Shown here in pieces: positions 1 through 9,064 of a stretch of DNA of 64,000 bases. The translations under genes were made by a program, and so were the position numbers. The notes beneath the pieces are model-generated. The model saw only the letters and a list, made by a program, of their open reading frames with translations, searched no databases and was not told the DNA's origin. This DNA comes from SIAJ01 sp963773845. Lineage in GTDB: Bacteria; Planctomycetota; Planctomycetia; Gemmatales; Gemmataceae. The DNA lies in contig CAVZCU010000009.1 in assembly GCA_963773845.1 (NCBI GenBank), positions 1,550,001 to 1,614,000 of the forward strand, in the 5' to 3' direction. Each line of letters begins with the position of its first letter. Within the stretch, counting starts at the first letter, position 1.

Positions 1-1640
1 ATGTGTTAGCTGCTTTCTGAATCCGCTTGCGGGCTTGAAGTTGGCTTCTCCGCCGCTCAATCCGGAACCAGAATTGTTGGCGAACCTCCTGGAAATTAGA
101 CGTCCCGTTAATGAGTTGGGGCGAACGATCATCGACATCGTCCGCGTCCGGATTGAGGATTGCCAGTTGAATGCCGGATTCCACCAGAGCCTGCGGAATG
201 AACTCGTTGAATGGCGGCAATTTGAACGGATCTCGCCGAACAAATGGCGGCACCACCCGCTCCGGTTCTCGCAAAATGTCGACGTCAGTGACTTGCTGGA
301 TCCATCGGCGGGCAATTTCGATCGGATTCGGCCCTTGATCAGGCGTATTCTCGTCGAACTTCAACTCCACCAGCGAAATGCCGAAAGCCGGCGAACTGAG
401 CAAAGCTGGAACCACCGTCCGCAACACGCCAAGAACCGGGGACTGTATTGTCGTGCCATCATCGATTATCCGTGGCATCGGCCCGACTTCCGGTTCCTTG
501 ATCTGGGTGTGCACTCCGGTGATCTTGCCTTCCGGTGCCACCAGATCGACCAGGACCTTACCTTGCGATTGCACCGTGGTGACGTTGCCGGCCCGATCGC
601 TCGCCGTGACTCTCAGAAGAACCTCGGCTGGCATGTCCGGGCCAACGATCCAATCTTGGCAAAAGCGGTCCCCGATGCACTGAAATGTTGGAATTGTCGA
701 TTGGTGACCATTCGCAGCCGTCGATGCTATATTCCAATCGCGTCCAAATTCCGTCCAAATGCTCGTCAGACATTTTCCATGCGATTCGCACGCCGCCCGG
801 CACATTCGGGATTGCCTGCACGGGAAGCAAGGTAACCTTGGGCGCTGTGACATCCAGATCCACGCGCATATTCGGCGAACTGCCCGACTTGGGCTCTGGC
901 GTGCGCATGCCCGATTCGCTTTCGAATACTAGCCGAAATCCATAGCCACCCTCGCTGCCGAGCCGGGTCTTGAATGGCGATTGGCAGCCGGCCATCTTGT
1001 CCGTGCAACTCCATGTTTTGCCATCGTCGCGCGTCGTCCAAAGCTCGACACTCGCGATCTTGGATAGGCCGATTCGTGTAATTTCGAAATCCAAAGCCAC
1101 ATCGCGCTTGTTGATAATCTCCGCCGCGATCTCCCAATTCATGGGCACGCGAGGTTGCTCGAACTTGGGCGGCACCGCCAAGGGAGTGGGATTCATGCCG
1201 GGTGCGGGGCCCTGCTCCCTTTGGGCATCGAGGACGATCGCTGGCGGAGGGCCAAGATCATCTTGGATGGGCTTGGTATTGATGCCGATTTCTCTCTTGA
1301 TCAGCTGAAAGGTGGGATCGGACGGATCAACCGGTCCACCCGCGGTCGGCAGGGGAGCGTGTTCCAGATCGAGCGTCGGAATGTCCGGCGGCGACTGTTG
1401 GTTGAGTGCAATATCCGCTGATTCAGGCGCCGGCGGCACCATGAATGATGGTCCGCTCGGGACGGGGAAGTCCAGCGGTGTCGGTCCCAGCGAAACGGAA
1501 GCCCGGGGTGGCACAACCTGTGTCACGGCTGCGGGTGCGCATTCGCATTCTGATCGGGGGCTCATTTTGAGCAGGTAGCCGCCCGTGAATGCACCGGTGA
1601 CAGCGGCGGCGAAGAGCGTGCCGCGCAAATAGGGAGACAT
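1..1640 (-). CDS. Secreted Ig-like-fold protein, frameshifted, 3' end outside window
   Basis: Starts at the ATG at 1640 with an N-terminal hydrophobic stretch (residues 6-25) that looks like a signal peptide or membrane anchor. A Pro-rich linker follows, then repeated beta-sandwich-like units: one near 'VELWTTRDDGKTW', and a later one with 'VTASDRAGNVTT', typical of Ig/fibronectin-like modules in planctomycete secreted proteins. The reading frame changes near 680-695. Upstream of that point the frame ends '...WSPIDNSN'; downstream a different frame gives 'CQDWIVGPDMPAEVLLRVT' and stays open to base 1, so the protein continues past the window edge. No enzymatic motif is visible. The indel is either a sequencing error or a real lesion. 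The function is unknown; an envelope or extracellular role is inferred. Confidence 0.7.
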
Positions 1641-1814
1641 GGAGGCACCTCATCCGTGAAGCATTTTGAAACGCGCCAGAGTATATGGCACATTCGACCG
1701 AGATGTCTAGGCGAGCCACAATTCGCCGTAGCGGGGCGTCCCGTTGGCCCACGCCGGCCCCGGTGTGCTACGTTCAACCTAACCTGTTAACCGCATTTCA
1801 AGAGGAGCTTTGCC

Positions 1815-2168
1815 GTGCGCTCGCTCGTATCATTCACCGCCTTGGCCCTGCTGGTCGCTGGAGTTGCCTACGCTGACGATCAGCCGGAAGTTTCAATTGG
1901 GGCCGAACTTACCATCGACAACGACACACTGGTGGTGGACAACATCGACCAGGGTGGCCCCGCCGAGAAGGCCGGGCTGAAGGCCGGCGACGTGATCGTC
2001 AGAATCAACGACCTTGTGGTCAAGGAGAAGGGCCTGACGGCAAAAGATGTAGAGGCGGCCGGCAACGAGATTCTCAAACACAAGCCGGGGGACAAGATCA
2101 AGTTGACGGTCAAGCGGAACGGCAAGGAGCACACGCTGGAGGTAACGGTCGGCAAGTCCAGTTCCTGA
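1815..2168 (+). CDS. Small secreted PDZ-domain protein
   Basis: A 117-residue protein starting at GTG 1815, with an AGAGGAG ribosome binding site about 8 bases upstream. Residues 1-20 form a clear signal peptide ending AYA. Residues 30-113 make a single PDZ domain: the carboxylate-binding and hydrophobic-core segment 'GGPAEKAGLKAGDVIVRI' is canonical, and the C-terminal strand is 'HTLEVTVG'. No protease domain is attached, so it is a stand-alone PDZ domain, presumably periplasmic and peptide-binding. It is monocistronic as far as can be seen. The partner is unknown. Confidence 0.85.
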   Translation: MRSLVSFTALALLVAGVAYADDQPEVSIGAELTIDNDTLVVDNIDQGGPAEKAGLKAGDVIVRINDLVVKEKGLTAKDVEAAGNEILKHKPGDKIKLTVKRNGKEHTLEVTVGKSSS

Positions 2169-2268
2169 CGACAGCCGGATGGGTCCCAGCGGGTGCGGGC
2201 ATTCGTATCGGGCGCCGCCACTTTTTCGACGGCTTTATCGCATTGGGCTTCCATGCGCCCGAGTCTCT

Positions 2269-2411
2269 CACCACAGAGACACCGAGGACACAGAGAAGAC
2301 AATAAGCGAGTTTGGCCATTCCCTGCGGAACATACCGCCCGCAAGTCAGGTCAGGATCTCGACCCAACGTTGATTTATCTTTTCTCTGTGATCTCTGTGA
2401 CTCGGTGGTGA
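2269..2411. repeat. Inverted 'CACAGAG' element, copy 1
   Basis: The left arm at 2269-2300 contains CACCACAGAGACACCGAGG followed by ACACAGAGAA. The right arm at 2380-2411 is its imperfect reverse complement (TTCTCTGTG...ACTCGGTGGTG). About 80 bases lie between the arms. Two further pairs of the same family lie at 14362-14447 and 15781-15852. It sits just past the stop of the minus-strand gene at 2422. Confidence 0.8.
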
Positions 2412-2421
2412 GAAATCCGAA

Positions 2422-2961
2422 TTAGCCAAACAGCCGATTGGATTCGCCTTCGGCGTGCAATTCGTCTAACTCCTTGCGCACCCGATTCAGGCCGACAGCG
2501 CACAGCTCGAACTCGTCGCCGAGGCGCTTGAGCACCGCGGCCTCTTCGCGGTAAGGGTCGGCCTCGAACGACGCGGCGATCAGGTAGGATCGCTTACCTT
2601 GAACCGTGTAGCTCACGAACGCATCGCGGCTCCAGCCCGATTCCTGCCGACGAACCGCTTCCGGAAACAGCCCGGTCCAGAAGAGTGTGAAATCGCCGAT
2701 GTGGCGGTGATATTCCCGTCGCGTGCGGCCTTCGGGTGGAATTTCCTCGGCTTCCATAACCATTTCCGCGACTTCCGTGAGTGGACGACCCTCCGCGGCT
2801 CGCAGTCGATAGACCGCGTTGAAATGGATGAAGCGCGTCAGCAATTCCGACACGTAGTCGATCAATGGCGGATCCGTGACGCCAATGCTCGTCAGGAAGG
2901 CGTGTTCGGTTAAGCCGGCAAAGAGACGGCGTAGAGGATGGTTGTTGGGGGCGGACCACAT
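2422..2961 (-). CDS. Hypothetical protein, 179 aa
   Basis: An intact 179-residue soluble protein starting at ATG 2961. It has no signal peptide or membrane segment. It is mostly alpha-helical in composition, with an N-terminal part rich in hydrophobic helices ('LRRLFAGLTEHAF', 'YVSELLTRFIHF') and charged C-terminal helices ('LNRVRKELDELHAE'). A segment 'FTLFWTGLFPEAV' recurs, from memory, in conserved hypothetical proteins of planctomycetes and relatives, but no function is known to me. It stands alone on the minus strand between repeat copy 1 and the divergent histidine kinase. Confidence 0.75.
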   Translation of the reverse strand: MWSAPNNHPLRRLFAGLTEHAFLTSIGVTDPPLIDYVSELLTRFIHFNAVYRLRAAEGRPLTEVAEMVMEAEEIPPEGRTRREYHRHIGDFTLFWTGLFPEAVRRQESGWSRDAFVSYTVQGKRSYLIAASFEADPYREEAAVLKRLGDEFELCAVGLNRVRKELDELHAEGESNRLFG

Positions 2962-3319
2962 GAGAAGGGCCCTCGATCGTTCTGGTTAAGACCTCGCGGG
3001 AGAAGAGACGAGGCTAAACAATTATTCGCGTCTGCACATAAACAGTTGCACATTCCATGTCAAGAACGACAGCACCCGTCGTGAAAGCAGACATCACATT
3101 CGAGAATTCGGCATAAATTTTGCAAGCCAGCGAACAAATCGTACACATGGACATTTGAATAAGGGCGGTCCTCTAGCGGGTTTCCTTGCCAGTAGATCCG
3201 TTTCCTTCCCTACAACGTGATTTGACTTCGTTCCGGCATGAACTAAATACGTGTTAACGCTCGTTCTCTTCGCCCCGGCCTGAATCCCCCCTTGGTCGGG
3301 CCAAGAACCGTGAGGTCGT
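2962..3319. other. Intergenic region, no gene seen
   Basis: This 358-base divergent gap lies between the hypothetical gene on the minus strand and the histidine kinase on the plus strand. It must hold both promoters, but I see no convincing consensus boxes, hairpin or small ORF with a ribosome binding site. Confidence 0.5.
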
Positions 3320-4436
3320 GTGAGTGATCGCCAAGTCAGTGCCCGGGTTGCGTTCCTCAATCGCCTGCTGTCCCAGACAGAAGGCGGATTAGGCGTGCAA
3401 CCACTGCTGGGCGAGGTGTGCTCGCTGTTTGGCCTGCGGGCCGCAGGGGTCAAATGGCCAGCCGATGGACCGGCGATCGTGTCCGCGGAAACCACGCCGA
3501 CAACAAAGCCGGCATTCCAGGCGCGATTCTCCGTACCGACTCTGGCAGCTGGGTTGTTCTGGGCGGAAGGTGTCGCCGCCGATGACGAACCGTTCCTTCG
3601 TCTGACGGCCAGCACGATTGGCAATTCGCCCACGTTTCGCAAGGAATTAGGACCGATCGCGGAACAGGTTCGCCTGGCTCAGCGGCTGGAGGATGCAGCC
3701 CGAGTCGCGGGCCGAGTGGCGCATGATCTCGACAATGTCTTCCAGGGGGTGACGGGATTCGCCTCCCTTGCCTTGGAATTGCTGCCGTCCGGGTCGCCAG
3801 CGGCACAGAATATTCGCGAAGTGGAAGGTTCGGCCCGGCACGGTTTGAAGTTTTGTTCTCAGTTGCACCAGTTGAGTCGGGCCGGCAACGCGCGACCGTT
3901 GCCTTCTTCCGTGGCCGGCGCGCTGGGCCGCGAGGTCACGCGGTTGCAAACCGCGTTTCCGACCGTTCGTTTCGACGTGGATGCCGCCCATAACCTGCCG
4001 CCCGTCGCGGTCGAGGGGGGCAGCTTGCAGGCGATGCTCGGCCACATCCTCGATAACGCGGCCGAAGCGTCCGGCAAAGGCGGCGTCGTCAAGGCAACGG
4101 CTCGCCTAGTGGAACTGGCGCCAGCGGATTTGACTGGCTTTCTCGGTAGCCCGGCTACCGGCCCGCACGTCGAAGTGCGGAATCATGGACAACGGCACCG
4201 GCCTGACGGACGAGGCCAAGCGACGAATATTCGTCGAGCCGTTCTTCACAACGAAATTCCGTCACCGCGGGTTGAGTCTCGCGGTTGTTTATCGAATGCT
4301 CTACGCGCACCGCGGCGGTGTGCAAGCGGACGGCCAACCCGGCAAGGGAACCACGATTCGCATCGTGTTTCCGCTAGCCGCGGCCCGGGTCCCCGCTGTC
4401 GAACCCGGCCGCTCATCTGGAGGCTCATCAAAATGA
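3320..4436 (+). CDS. Sensor histidine kinase, one frameshift near 4181
   Basis: Starts at GTG 3320. The N-terminal 120 residues match no sensor domain I recognise. A phospho-acceptor-like helix follows with 'RVAHDLDNVFQGV' (His about residue 134), then an N-box 'HILDNAAEA', and after the frame change 'DNGTGLTDEAKRRI', 'EPFFTTK' and 'GKGTTIRIVFPL', the G boxes of a HATPase domain. The H-box has LDN where FNN is usual. The frame changes at 4181-4182: dropping one A of the pair there restores a continuous HATPase. It has no membrane segment, so a cytoplasmic sensor is likely. The stop overlaps the ATG of the response regulator (ATGA), indicating translational coupling and a cognate pair. Confidence 0.8.
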
Positions 4437-5131
4437 CCGTTCGTGCACCCGCCCCGCCGGCCGAAGTGAATCGCCATGTGGCCCGCATCTCTCCGACCGC
4501 CGGCCTGGCTGATTTTCAGACAGCCGGCGAGATCCGCATCCTGATACTCGACGATGATCCTTCAGTGTGCACTTTCATCCGCACGCTGCTTGGCAACGAC
4601 GGGTTCATGATCGACACCCTGTCCGATCCAAGCCAGGTGGAAGGTTGGCTCAAGGGCCAGGGGTACCACCTGATCATCATGGATTACATCCTGCCCGGAC
4701 TGAATGCCGAGCAGATCTTCGCCTGGGTGCGCGATCACCAGCCGGAAGCCAGCGTGATCGTCGTCACCGGCTACCCCTCGGTGGAAAGTGCGTTGAGTTG
4801 CCTCCGGGCCCGCACCTACGACTACCTGACCAAGCCTTTCCAGCCCGAACAGATGCGCAACCTCGTGGTTCGCTGCCTCGAGCAGAAGGGCTTGCTGCGA
4901 ATGACCGAGGAAGCCTTGCGGGAAACGCTCGGCACGGTGATCCGCGATCGCCGCAAAGGCCTCAAGATGACCCTGCAGCAGATGTCGGATCGGACCGGCG
5001 TATCGTTGGGTTACTTGTCGCAGATCGAATTGGGAAAGAATTCGGCGTCGATCGAAACGCTCTACCGCATCTGCCTGGCGCTCGGCATGAAGATGTCCGA
5101 GTTGTTCCACGCGGTGCAGGGCAAGGAATAG
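4433..5131 (+). CDS. Response regulator with receiver and XRE-type HTH domains
   Basis: A 232-residue protein whose ATG overlaps the kinase stop. Residues about 30-150 are a receiver domain: acidic pair in 'ILILDDDPSV', phospho-acceptor Asp in 'LIIMDYILPG', switch Thr in 'VIVVTGYPS' and invariant Lys in 'YLTKPFQP'. Residues about 165-228 form a Cro/C1 (XRE, HTH_3) DNA-binding domain: 'TLQQMSDRTGVSLGYLSQIE' followed by 'SIETLYRICLALGM'. This output domain is uncommon for response regulators, which usually carry OmpR, NarL or Fis-type HTHs. It presumably acts as a transcription factor controlled by the upstream kinase. Targets are unknown. Confidence 0.88.
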   Translation: MTVRAPAPPAEVNRHVARISPTAGLADFQTAGEIRILILDDDPSVCTFIRTLLGNDGFMIDTLSDPSQVEGWLKGQGYHLIIMDYILPGLNAEQIFAWVRDHQPEASVIVVTGYPSVESALSCLRARTYDYLTKPFQPEQMRNLVVRCLEQKGLLRMTEEALRETLGTVIRDRRKGLKMTLQQMSDRTGVSLGYLSQIELGKNSASIETLYRICLALGMKMSELFHAVQGKE

Positions 5132-5143
5132 GCAAAAATCAGA

Positions 5144-5205
5144 GACCAGAAGTCAGAGATCAGAAGTCACGCCAATTTGTGACTTCTGATCTCCGACTTC
5201 TGGTC
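5144..5205. repeat. Inverted 'AGAAGTC' heptamer repeat
   Basis: The left arm 5144-5170 consists of reiterated AGAAGTC/AGAGATC units. The right arm 5179-5205 is its near-perfect reverse complement (27-base arms, 8-base loop). It lies immediately after the response regulator stop and could act as a transcription barrier. Similar architecture with different unit sequences occurs at 13759, 22208 and 39890. Confidence 0.8.
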
Positions 5206-5865
5206 CCTTGGTCCCAGCACGATACGGTCTTCAGTTCAAAGTCATCAATTCCTTGCGGTGCCTAAAAGCAGCGAGATCGAACGACCACTCGCAATGCAAT
5301 CGATCAAGTAGATCCGAATCAAAGACTTACGCCGATCCATTGAGAAAATGCCTTGCAGGGCTCCCGACCGGGGGTTGCAGCGCAATCCATTGTGATGAAA
5401 AAAGAGAGGCCCTCGCCGGGGGCGGCGAGGGCCTATTAATTGACAGGGGGAAGAGGACGGGAGTCCTGACTTGCTGGGGAAGGTGCAGGTTCCATGTTGG
5501 GCCTGGACCGGGGGAAGGTCGCTCAGCCCGGAACCGGATAGTTTGGCGACTTGGGTTGGCTTGGGAACCGGGGGAGGATCCTGAGCCGTCGCTTTCACCA
5601 TCCATTCACCCGGCCGTCTCTCGTCAGTCAGGTGAACGAGAAAGTAATAAAGCACGACCCGTGCCAGAAATCGCGCTGGTAGTCGAGCCTGCCGCCGACA
5701 AGACATCAAATCTCCTTGATACTCCGGCATTTGCGCTCACTCCATTCATTTGATTTTCGATGGTGCCGTGCCGCCGGCAGTCGTCACGATTTGTAAGTCT
5801 TTCCGTTGCTCTGTAAGACATGCAGCGGCGACGCCCTTGGCGTACCGCGGAACGGAAGGGATTAC
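5206..5865. other. Long intergenic region with a minus-strand terminator and no confident gene
   Basis: About 660 bases precede the uronate-isomerase-like gene. A minus-strand ORF runs 5730 to 5245 ('MPEYQGDLMSCRRQ...'), but it reads straight through the strong hairpin at 5397-5434 and has Pro/Arg-rich composition, so I do not accept it as written. A small gene ending just before the hairpin would need a frameshift. Nothing else is supported. Confidence 0.4.
5397..5434 (-). terminator. Rho-independent terminator, minus strand
   Basis: An 11-bp GC-rich stem (AGGCCCTCGCC pairing with GGCGAGGGCCT) with a short loop. Read on the minus strand it is followed by CTCTCTTTTTTC. The gene it serves is not evident. 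Confidence 0.7.
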
Positions 5866-7209
5866 ATGAGTGCCGACAACCTCTCCCGCGATCTGTATTC
5901 CGCTCTTTGCGCGATCCCCCTCGTCGACCCGCACTCGCATATCGACCCGCTTAGCCCGGTCTCCAAAAACCTCGATGACATCCTGGGCTACCACTACTAC
6001 ACGGAACTGGCTCACTCCGCCGGCATGAGCCACGAACCCTTGCGCCGCGAAACGTCGCCTCGCGACCGGGTCAAAGCGATCCTCGGCCACATGGGGCGGT
6101 TCGACAACACCGTCCAATATGCCTGGTTCGTCGAAATTGCCCGTGAGTTCCTCGGCTTCACCGGCGAGCGTCTCTCGGCCGCCGACGCCGACCCCCTGTT
6201 CGACGCGGCCCAGAAGGCATTCGCCCAACCCGATTGGGAAAAGCAAGTCTGGCAGAAGTCCAAGCTCGAAGCGGTGTTTTTGACCAATGAGTTCGACGAT
6301 CCGCTCGATGATTTCAACACCAGCCGCTATGTCCCATGTCTGCGGACGGATTCACTGGTCTTCAATCTCGATCGCCCGAAGATTCGGTCTCGGCTTGCTG
6401 ACACGACTGGCGTGGAAGTCATTGATGCGCAATCGCTGCGCAAGGCGATCTGGAAGCTTTTTGCCCGCTTCAAGGCCAAGGGGGCCAAAGCGTGCGCGAT
6501 ATCACTGCCGCCGGATTTCGAGCCGGTGAAGATCGCTGATTCCGAGCTGGACCGGGCGGTCAAAGCCCTCACGGGCGATAGCACGCTGGCGAAAGCCGTC
6601 TATGGTGGCGTGCAATTCGCGCACTCGGTCGTCGGCACGGCTTCCGCCGTGGATGAATCGCCGCAGGCCGCGGTCGCTCTGGGCGTCTTCTGGATGCTCG
6701 CCGAGAATTGCCGGGAATTCGAACTGCCATTCGACTTGATGATTGGCGTCAACCGCAAGGTCTACGAGAATGGCGTCTATCAAGGTCAAGACCTGTTCGA
6801 TCGCCGGACCAGCTTGATTCAGTACCGCGAATTGTTCAATGCCTTCCCAGAAGTCACGTTCCCTATTTCCGTCTTGACGAGCGGACAGAATCAGGAACTG
6901 GTTGCCTACTCGTGGATCTTCCCGAACGTGGTGACCAACGGGCACTGGTGGTATTCGAATATCCCCTCCTATATCCGTAGGGACCTTTCCGAGCGTCTAC
7001 AAGCCGTTCCCAAAACCAAACAGATTGGTTACTATTCCGACGCGTACAAGCTGGAGTTCGTGTTGCCGAAGTACAACATGTACCGCCGTGTGCTGGCCGA
7101 CACCCTGGCCGATGAATTCGTGCGGCCGGGACGAATGAATGAAACCGAGGCCGTTGCTCTCGGCAAGCGGCTTCTACGCGACAACGTACGTGAGATATTT
7201 GGCGTGTAA
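5866..7209 (+). CDS. uxaC: Uronate isomerase (UxaC)-family amidohydrolase
   Basis: A 447-residue protein. I chose the ATG at 5866 because GGAAGGGA lies 5-6 bases upstream. It shows the metal-binding 'DPHSHIDP' near the N-terminus (HxH of the amidohydrolase superfamily), 'GRFDNTVQYAWF', and a C-terminal stretch 'YKLEFVLPKYNMYRRVLADT' ending 'NVREIFGV', which matches the UxaC layout and nearly its usual length (about 470). UxaC interconverts glucuronate and fructuronate (or galacturonate and tagaturonate) in the cytoplasm. No other hexuronate-pathway gene is nearby, so the exact substrate is uncertain. The symbol is by family resemblance. Confidence 0.75.
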   Translation: MSADNLSRDLYSALCAIPLVDPHSHIDPLSPVSKNLDDILGYHYYTELAHSAGMSHEPLRRETSPRDRVKAILGHMGRFDNTVQYAWFVEIAREFLGFTGERLSAADADPLFDAAQKAFAQPDWEKQVWQKSKLEAVFLTNEFDDPLDDFNTSRYVPCLRTDSLVFNLDRPKIRSRLADTTGVEVIDAQSLRKAIWKLFARFKAKGAKACAISLPPDFEPVKIADSELDRAVKALTGDSTLAKAVYGGVQFAHSVVGTASAVDESPQAAVALGVFWMLAENCREFELPFDLMIGVNRKVYENGVYQGQDLFDRRTSLIQYRELFNAFPEVTFPISVLTSGQNQELVAYSWIFPNVVTNGHWWYSNIPSYIRRDLSERLQAVPKTKQIGYYSDAYKLEFVLPKYNMYRRVLADTLADEFVRPGRMNETEAVALGKRLLRDNVREIFGV

Positions 7210-7236
7210 ATAGGCCCGTTCGTGAGCCCGCAGCGG

Positions 7237-7313
7237 CGGAGCCCGAAGCGAAGCGAGGGACCGCCGCGAGGGCGAACGGGCGGCCTAGTCGCGGACTCTC
7301 GCTTCGGGCTCCG
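7237..7313. repeat. GC-rich inverted repeat
   Basis: CGGAGCCCGAAGCGA at 7237-7251 pairs exactly with TCGCTTCGGGCTCCG at 7299-7313. The same motif, directly and inverted, reappears in the repeat block at 10055-10420. Confidence 0.8.
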
Positions 7314-7442
7314 CGACATCGGCCAGTTGTAGAAGGCCTTTGCGGACCCACTTAGTGGAGTGCGGCCAGTCGGCCTTTTCAACCGCTTGCTCCCGTATAA
7401 TTCATCGTTCGCCCGACCTCTCCTGGTCCCCGGAGCCTCTCC

Positions 7443-8732
7443 ATGTCGGCCGTCGCAGCCCCGCTAAACCTGGCATCCACGCTGTTGGGTGGATCGCCGA
7501 CCTACAAGATGGCGTGCGATCAGCTTTATGCGATTGCGGACATCATGGGCACCGATCCCGGCATCGTCGGCCGCCTGGCCATCCCGAAGCGATCTCTGGT
7601 CATGGCCGTTCCGATTCGCATGGACTCGGGAGAAATGCGAACATTCGTCGGCTATCGGGTGCAGCACTCAATCACGAGCGGCGCTTCCAAAGGCGGATTG
7701 CGCTATGCCCCGAATGTCGACCTGGGCGAGGTGGCGGCGCTCTCCATGTGGATGAGCTGGAAGGTCGGCATCATGAACCTCCCATTCTCGGGCGCGAAGG
7801 GGGGGATTGCCTGCGATCCCTCTCAGATGAGCCGCGGCGAACTCGAACGATTGACCCGCCGCTACACGGAAGAAGTGTTGCCGATCATTGGCCCACGCGT
7901 CGACGTCATGGCCCCCGACATGGGCACCGATGAGCAGACCATGGCCTGGATCATGGACACATACTCCATGAAGATCGGCTATGCTTGCCCGGAAATCGTC
8001 ACGGGCAAGCCCGTTGAACTGGGCGGCTGCGTCGGCCGACGCGAAGCCACGGGCCGCGGCGTTGTGTATTGCATTCTGGAGGCGATGAGTGAGCTGAAGA
8101 TCAATCCGAAGGAATCGACTGCCGTCGTCCAGGGCTTCGGCAACGTTGGCTCAGTCGTCTGTCAGGAGCTTCACCAACTGGGCGTCAAGGTGCTGGCGGT
8201 CGGTGATCGGTACGGGGCCGTCCGTAACACCAAAGGGATCGACATTCCCGCACTGGGCCGTCACGTCGCGGCCGGCAATCAGCTCAAGGATTTTCACGGC
8301 GCCGAATTGATTCCGGACAGCGAGTTGCTGACAACGCCATGCACCGTTTTGGCCCCGTGCGCTCTCGAGCGCGTGATCACCGGCGACAACGCAGCGAAAT
8401 TGAAGTGTCGCATCCTCGCCGAAGGGGCGAACGGCCCGACCACGATGGAGGCGGACAAGATCCTTTCCACGACCGACGTGTTCGTCATCCCGGATATTCT
8501 GTGCAACGCAGGCGGCGTCACCGTCAGTTACTTCGAATGGGTTCAAGATCTTCAACAGTATTTCTGGGATGAAGAGCAGGTGAACGAGAAGCTCCGGCAT
8601 CTCATGCTCAAGGCCTTCCGCCGCGTACGGATGCAGGCGAAGGAATTGAACCTATCGAATCGAATGGCGGCCCTCAGTCTGGGCGTCAACAAAGTGGCGC
8701 TCGAAAAGGCCAAGCGTGGTCTCTACCCGTAG
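7443..8732 (+). CDS. gdhA: Glutamate dehydrogenase (Glu/Leu/Phe/Val family)
   Basis: A 429-residue protein that oxidatively deaminates glutamate to 2-oxoglutarate, or runs in reverse, with NAD(P). Visible family marks are 'GASKGGLRY' (substrate-binding Lys region), 'PFSGAKGGI' (catalytic Lys region), 'APDMGTDEQTMAW', the Rossmann fingerprint 'VVQGFGNVGSVV', and 'ILAEGANGPTT'. The length is typical of the hexameric class. It is monocistronic between repeat-rich gaps. The specificity within the family (glutamate versus leucine) is assigned by overall resemblance. Confidence 0.92.
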   Translation: MSAVAAPLNLASTLLGGSPTYKMACDQLYAIADIMGTDPGIVGRLAIPKRSLVMAVPIRMDSGEMRTFVGYRVQHSITSGASKGGLRYAPNVDLGEVAALSMWMSWKVGIMNLPFSGAKGGIACDPSQMSRGELERLTRRYTEEVLPIIGPRVDVMAPDMGTDEQTMAWIMDTYSMKIGYACPEIVTGKPVELGGCVGRREATGRGVVYCILEAMSELKINPKESTAVVQGFGNVGSVVCQELHQLGVKVLAVGDRYGAVRNTKGIDIPALGRHVAAGNQLKDFHGAELIPDSELLTTPCTVLAPCALERVITGDNAAKLKCRILAEGANGPTTMEADKILSTTDVFVIPDILCNAGGVTVSYFEWVQDLQQYFWDEEQVNEKLRHLMLKAFRRVRMQAKELNLSNRMAALSLGVNKVALEKAKRGLYP

Positions 8733-8756
8733 TACGGTTCCAACTCCGTAGTTCCG

Positions 8757-8953
8757 CCGAGCCGAGGCGAACTTTCGGGGTAGGTCCCGCGAGCCGAGCG
8801 GGACCGGGCCGGCCCCACAATACGGCGGCAAACGATTCGCGGGGACAGGCTGGTCCGCCTCGGCTCGGCGGACCTACAGCCGGCAGTGTTCCGTAGTCCC
8901 GCGAGCCGAGCGGGACCGGGCACAAGCTGGTCGGCCTCGGCTCGGCGGACCTA
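8757..8953. repeat. Cluster of GC-rich palindromic repeats
   Basis: GTCCCGCGAGCCGAGCGGG occurs at about 8785 and again at about 8898. TCGGCTCGGCGGACCTAC occurs at about 8858 and 8936, and CCGAGCCGAGGCG at 8758 is its inverse. All units are near-palindromes around CCGAGCCGAG. This fills most of the gap between the dehydrogenase and the pseudouridine synthase. Confidence 0.8.
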
Positions 8954-9064
8954 CTTCCCGAACATACTTTATCTTGACGCCCTTGCCTTCGCCCGGACTT
9001 CAAATCGGCCCGCAGGTCGAGGCTCGAGCACTTTATAGTTACCAGACCGAAAGGCCTATCCGAC

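Noticed and set aside
35..835. A 266-aa plus-strand ORF at the left edge
   Set aside because: It is the complement of the minus-strand Ig-like gene; its composition is Arg/Pro-rich and it has no ribosome binding site or family marks.
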